This document shows positions 61,300-64,000 of a stretch of 64,000 bases of DNA, piece after piece. Source of the DNA: Hymenobacter sp. J193 (GTDB taxonomy: Bacteria > Bacteroidota > Bacteroidia > Cytophagales > Hymenobacteraceae); contig NZ_JAJONE010000006.1 in assembly GCF_024700075.1 (NCBI RefSeq), forward strand, positions 1 through 64,000, in the 5' to 3' direction. Positions within the stretch are counted from its first letter, which is position 1, and every line of letters starts with the position of its first letter. Under the pieces are notes generated by a model. The model worked only from the letters and a program-made list of their open reading frames with translations, had not been told where the DNA came from and did not search any database. The position numbers and the translations under genes were made by a program.

Positions 61300-61409
61300 A
61301 ATAAACCTGCTTCTTTAAGGTAATAAACCTGCTTCTTTAAGGTGAGTCTGAGTGAATAAACCTGCTTCTTTAAGGTAATAAACCTGCTTCTTTAAGGTAA
61401 TAAACCTGC
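61300..61409. repeat. 22-bp iterons of the replication origin
   Basis: Four identical 22-bp direct repeats (AATAAACCTGCTTCTTTAAG, then GT) start at 61300, 61322, 61355 and 61377. A fifth, partial copy (AATAAACCTGC) starts at 61399. Spacings are 22, 33, 22 and 22 bp, so all lie on the same face of the helix. They are 104 bp upstream of the initiator gene, as in Rep_3 theta-replicating plasmids. The initiator should bind them. Confidence 0.92.
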
Positions 61410-61512
61410 GCACTTTTACACAAGCTGGTTTTTTTCGCCGTATGTTTCGGCCTGATATCACTGGATGAGGCAAAAGTGTCTCTGGTGGCTGCAACCGTAA
61501 CCTATCGGCTAG

Positions 61513-62647
61513 ATGTTAGGAAACCGACTACCCCGCGTTACCCTGCCTGTTCCCATGCTGGAACTAGACCTTCAGTATGAGCCCGAAGCGCTGGCGCGGG
61601 TCAAGCAGCATTGGGCAGCCACCTTCGCCCACCAGCGCAGAATTTCCGTGTACGGCAAGCGCATTATGGCGCGGGTGATGGAACAAATCAAGGAAGATGA
61701 CTTGCAGCTGCGCGACTACTATCAGCTGCGGGTTTCCTCCGTGGTTGAGGGCACTGACATTGATACCGACACGGCTTATTCTTTCCTGAAAAAAGCTATC
61801 TACGAACTGGCCCACGTCACCTGGGAGTTCGAGAGCCTGGACGGGAGCGAGTGGTACATCCGCCACCTGCTGGATACGACCAAGGAACGGCGCGTAGGCT
61901 TCAAGGATGGCATTATTACCATCATTCTGAACCCGCAGCTAGCGCCTTACTTCGTTCAGATTGCCGGTCAGTATTCGACCTACAAGCTGGATGGCTACAT
62001 GGGTCTGCACAGCTGGTACAGCATGCGGTTCTTTGAGATATTATCCGCGTTTCGGGATACCGGCTGGTGGGAAGTGTCGCTGGAGGAATACCGTCTGCTC
62101 ATGGACTGCGGCCAAGAGCTGGACAAGTACGGCTCCCCCCAAAAAGGACCGGAAAGGCAACCCGGTCATGAAGCACGCCGACACCAACGAATTGATTAAA
62201 AAAACGGTGCTGGGGGCACAAAAGGAGTTGGAAAGAACGCCCTGCGCCTTCGTCTACAATCCTATCCTGGAGGCTAACCGGGCCGGTAGGGGACGGAAGA
62301 AGATAGTGGGCCTGCGCTTCGAGCTGCTGCACAAGCAGTCTACTGTTATCCCGGCCTCGTGGCTGGCCGACGAAATACTACGCCCGGTTATCGACCGGCT
62401 GCGGGAGTTCAAAGTTACTGAACGTAACATTGCACTTTACCTAAAAGTGATGGAGGTAGTCGAAGCCCGCAAGCTATTGCGGGAGTGGCAGCTCAAAGAG
62501 AACAGCCAGAAGAAGATTGACGACAAGCAGAAGTATTGCAACGCCGTTTTCGTGCGGGTCGGCAAGCAAATCAGCGAGGAGAAGAAGAAAGATGCTCTAC
62601 TGGCCCGGCAGGTGGTGCAAGCCGCACTGGGGTTTGATAAAAAGTAG
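61513..62647 (+). CDS. repB: Rep_3-family plasmid replication initiator, frameshifted
   Basis: About 378 residues after repair. The first winged-helix domain shows YGKRIMARVMEQIKEDDLQL, GMHS-like YMGLHSWYSMRFFEILSAFR and SLEEYRLLMD, typical of Rep_3/RepB initiators. The second shows LGAQKELERTPCAFVYNPIL and KKIVGLRFELLHK. The frame changes in the CCCCCC run at 62135-62140; removing one C gives YGSPKKDRKGNPVMKHADTN. It lies directly downstream of the iterons and should start theta-type replication there. Confidence 0.88.
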
Positions 62648-62793
62648 CTGGCCCGTAGAATCGCATACTCGTTCCCGATAAGGCCTGGCTCCTGAACCCA
62701 GTGGTGCTTATCAGCTTTCGATAATTGTATTCCCAACGCTACGAGAGGAAATACCTGTTAAAGGCCATTTCCGGTAGGCACTTCTATCGCTAT

Positions 62794-63579
62794 TTACTCG
62801 ACCACCTCAGGGCCCCATAGCTTCCGCACCCAGTTGCGCAAGGCATAAATACGGGAGTTGACGTAGCACTCCTGGCAGTGGCTGAAGTTCCACAAGCAAT
62901 CCACCGTATCCGTGAATAGGTGGAACAGCAGACCTACGGCTACAATCTGCGTCGCCGGCAGCAGGAGCAACAGCACGTATGCCGGTATGGCGTAGAAGGA
63001 GTGCAGCGGGTGATACCCAACACTGCAGCGCAGCGGGTCGAAAATGGGTTTGGCCAGCAGGTGGTCCAGGTCAATGGCCATCGTGGCCAGCATAACTAGG
63101 TAGGCGGTTTGCCACATCAGAGGAAAAAACACCAGCGCCAACACGACCGGAAAAACGAAGTGCAGGCCGTAATGCACCAGCGTTTGGGCGCTGGATAGCT
63201 TGGGGGAGGCGTAGTCGCGGGGGCTGTGCGGAGCCACCAGCTGGGTGGCATTGCACGCCGTATCCCCGGGCGTTACTTCGGCAAACCTTCTGCCCGGCTC
63301 ACCGGCCGACTTTGTCTTCTGCTTACGCCCGCTGTTTCGCATGTTTGCTACCCGAGGCCGTGCGTCGGTATTGATTCGCTGCGGCAGGGTGGGGGGATAC
63401 TGGGCGGTGACGACCGTCGCTGTGTCAACGCGCTGGGCCGGCGGCGGATGGTGGTACCCGGGGCCAGTTGCAAAACGAGGGCCGATAGCCGATGAGCGGC
63501 AACCGGTCAGTAGCAGAACCAAGCCGGCAGCAACGGATAGAATGAGTCGAAAAACAGACAACGGAAGTACAATGAACAT
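62794..63579 (-). CDS. Lipoprotein N-terminus fused to a DUF6122-like membrane protein
   Basis: The ORF of 261 residues begins (63579, MFIVLPLSVFR) with a lipoprotein signal ending LLLTGC and a Pro/Thr-rich region. From about residue 130 it becomes a membrane protein with VHYGLHFVFPVVLALVFFPL, DLDHLLAKPIFDPLRC, YHPLHSFYAIPAYVLLLLLP and LFHLFTDTVDCLWNF. The His/Asp pattern (HYxxH, DLDH, HPLH, HLFTD) matches the short DUF6122 proteins of Bacteroidota, which normally stand alone at about 110-130 residues. The joining may come from a deletion or indel. Confidence 0.6.
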   Translation of the reverse strand: MFIVLPLSVFRLILSVAAGLVLLLTGCRSSAIGPRFATGPGYHHPPPAQRVDTATVVTAQYPPTLPQRINTDARPRVANMRNSGRKQKTKSAGEPGRRFAEVTPGDTACNATQLVAPHSPRDYASPKLSSAQTLVHYGLHFVFPVVLALVFFPLMWQTAYLVMLATMAIDLDHLLAKPIFDPLRCSVGYHPLHSFYAIPAYVLLLLLPATQIVAVGLLFHLFTDTVDCLWNFSHCQECYVNSRIYALRNWVRKLWGPEVVE

Positions 63580-63634
63580 TTCCACGGAACAAGCCGGCTG
63601 GTGACCCACTTGGCCCCCATCGCTCGCTGAAAGC

Positions 63635-63667
63635 AAAAAAGGCAGCTCCGCAAGAGCTGCCTTTTTT
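63635..63667. terminator. Terminator after the DUF305 gene
   Basis: AAAAAAGGCAGCT pairs with AGCTGCCTTTTTT around a 7-nt loop. It is downstream of the DUF305 gene on the minus strand and has A and T runs on both sides. Confidence 0.85.
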
Positions 63668-63685
63668 CACGGACTAAAATCAGGG

Positions 63686-64000
63686 CTAGCGGTTACGCGT
63701 CAGCCAGCTCTGCAAGGAGGCTATTTCCTGGCGCTGGTCGGCGATGATGGCCTGGGCCAGGGCGCGGGTGGTGGTGTTGCGGCCGTATTGCAGCAGGGCC
63801 TCCGAGTTGTCGATGGCCGCCTGGTGGTGGTCCACCATAAGTTGGGCAAAGTCATAATCCGGCCGGGCCGTCATCGTGCGGGCGTCGCTGGCGGTCATCA
63901 TCTTGTCCATGTTGGTTTTCTGCACGGTGTTGAACTGCGGCACCAGGGGCTGCATGGGCTGGTGGCCGCTCGTGAAGGCGTTGAACTGCCCGATTTCGGC
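63686..64000 (-). CDS. DUF305 family protein, C-terminal part (continues beyond the window)
   Basis: The open frame runs in from the window edge (AEIGQFNAFTSGHQP...) and ends at 63686. It holds the DUF305 core: DYDFAQLMVDHHQAAIDNSE, then ALAQAIIADQRQEIASLQSW. The MxDHH motif is typical of this ferritin-like helical family, often secreted and linked to copper or other metals. The internal Met at 63955 is unlikely to be the start because coding sequence continues upstream. Confidence 0.85.
   Translation of the reverse strand, partial: AEIGQFNAFTSGHQPMQPLVPQFNTVQKTNMDKMMTASDARTMTARPDYDFAQLMVDHHQAAIDNSEALLQYGRNTTTRALAQAIIADQRQEIASLQSWLTRNR

Noticed and set aside
61300..61409. Direct repeats considered as CRISPR
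   Set aside because: Repeats abut without unique spacers and stand before a Rep_3 initiator, so they are iterons.

Overview
This window looks like most of a conjugative plasmid (or a plasmid-like integrated element) from a GC-rich member of the Bacteroidota, most likely Hymenobacter or a close relative. The evidence is the Bacteroidota-type transfer operon (TraE to TraO style genes), -7 promoter boxes of the TAnnTTTG type, scarce Shine-Dalgarno sequences and generally GC-rich codon use. The genus is an inference. No rRNA, tRNA or CRISPR array was seen.

Layout. 0.1-1.7 kb: a SulP anion permease. 1.8-4.9 kb (minus): a Toprim primase-like protein and a small HTH-like protein. 5.2-15.8 kb (plus): the type IV secretion operon (pilin, VirB3-VirB4 fusion, TraJ, TraK, TraN, TraM, VirB5-like, TraO, lipoprotein). 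15.9-26.3 kb: a sulfur and redox cargo with a TlpA-like thioredoxin, a VIT transporter, an ArsR regulator, a TauE exporter, a persulfide dioxygenase-rhodanese, a rhodanese, two YeeE-type transporters, a methyltransferase, a porin, a DsrE protein and an MFS transporter. 26.5-33.7 kb: a ubiquitin-like conjugation module (Pro-rich peptide, E2-E1 fusion, JAB peptidase) whose JAB gene is split by a 4.7-kb element. That element has 25-bp terminal inverted repeats and carries an IS110 transposase and a histidine kinase/response regulator pair. 33.9-35.9 kb: two small genes and a tyrosine recombinase. 36.1-47.7 kb: a defence island with a GHKL ATPase-nuclease operon and a type I restriction-modification operon that also encodes a PrrC/RloA-like ATPase and a DUF1016 nuclease. 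48-63 kb: the plasmid backbone, with Fic toxin-antitoxin, coupling protein, relaxase and accessory protein, a centromere-like array of 36 octamers, ParA and a ParB-like protein, zeta toxin and antitoxin, an iteron origin and a Rep_3 initiator. 62.8-64 kb: a lipoprotein-DUF6122 chimera and a partial DUF305 protein.

How it fits together. Rep plus iterons replicate the plasmid. ParA, the ribbon-helix-helix partner and the octamer array segregate it. Zeta and Fic are probable addiction modules. The relaxase, its accessory protein, the coupling protein and the VirB-like channel transfer it. The cargo adds sulfur detoxification and phage or DNA defence.

One caveat applies throughout. About twenty genes, including essential backbone genes, carry single-base frameshifts, mostly in G, C or A runs. 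Their number and even spread suggest sequencing or assembly indels rather than decay. I give the gene extents as they would be after repair and say where each break lies.
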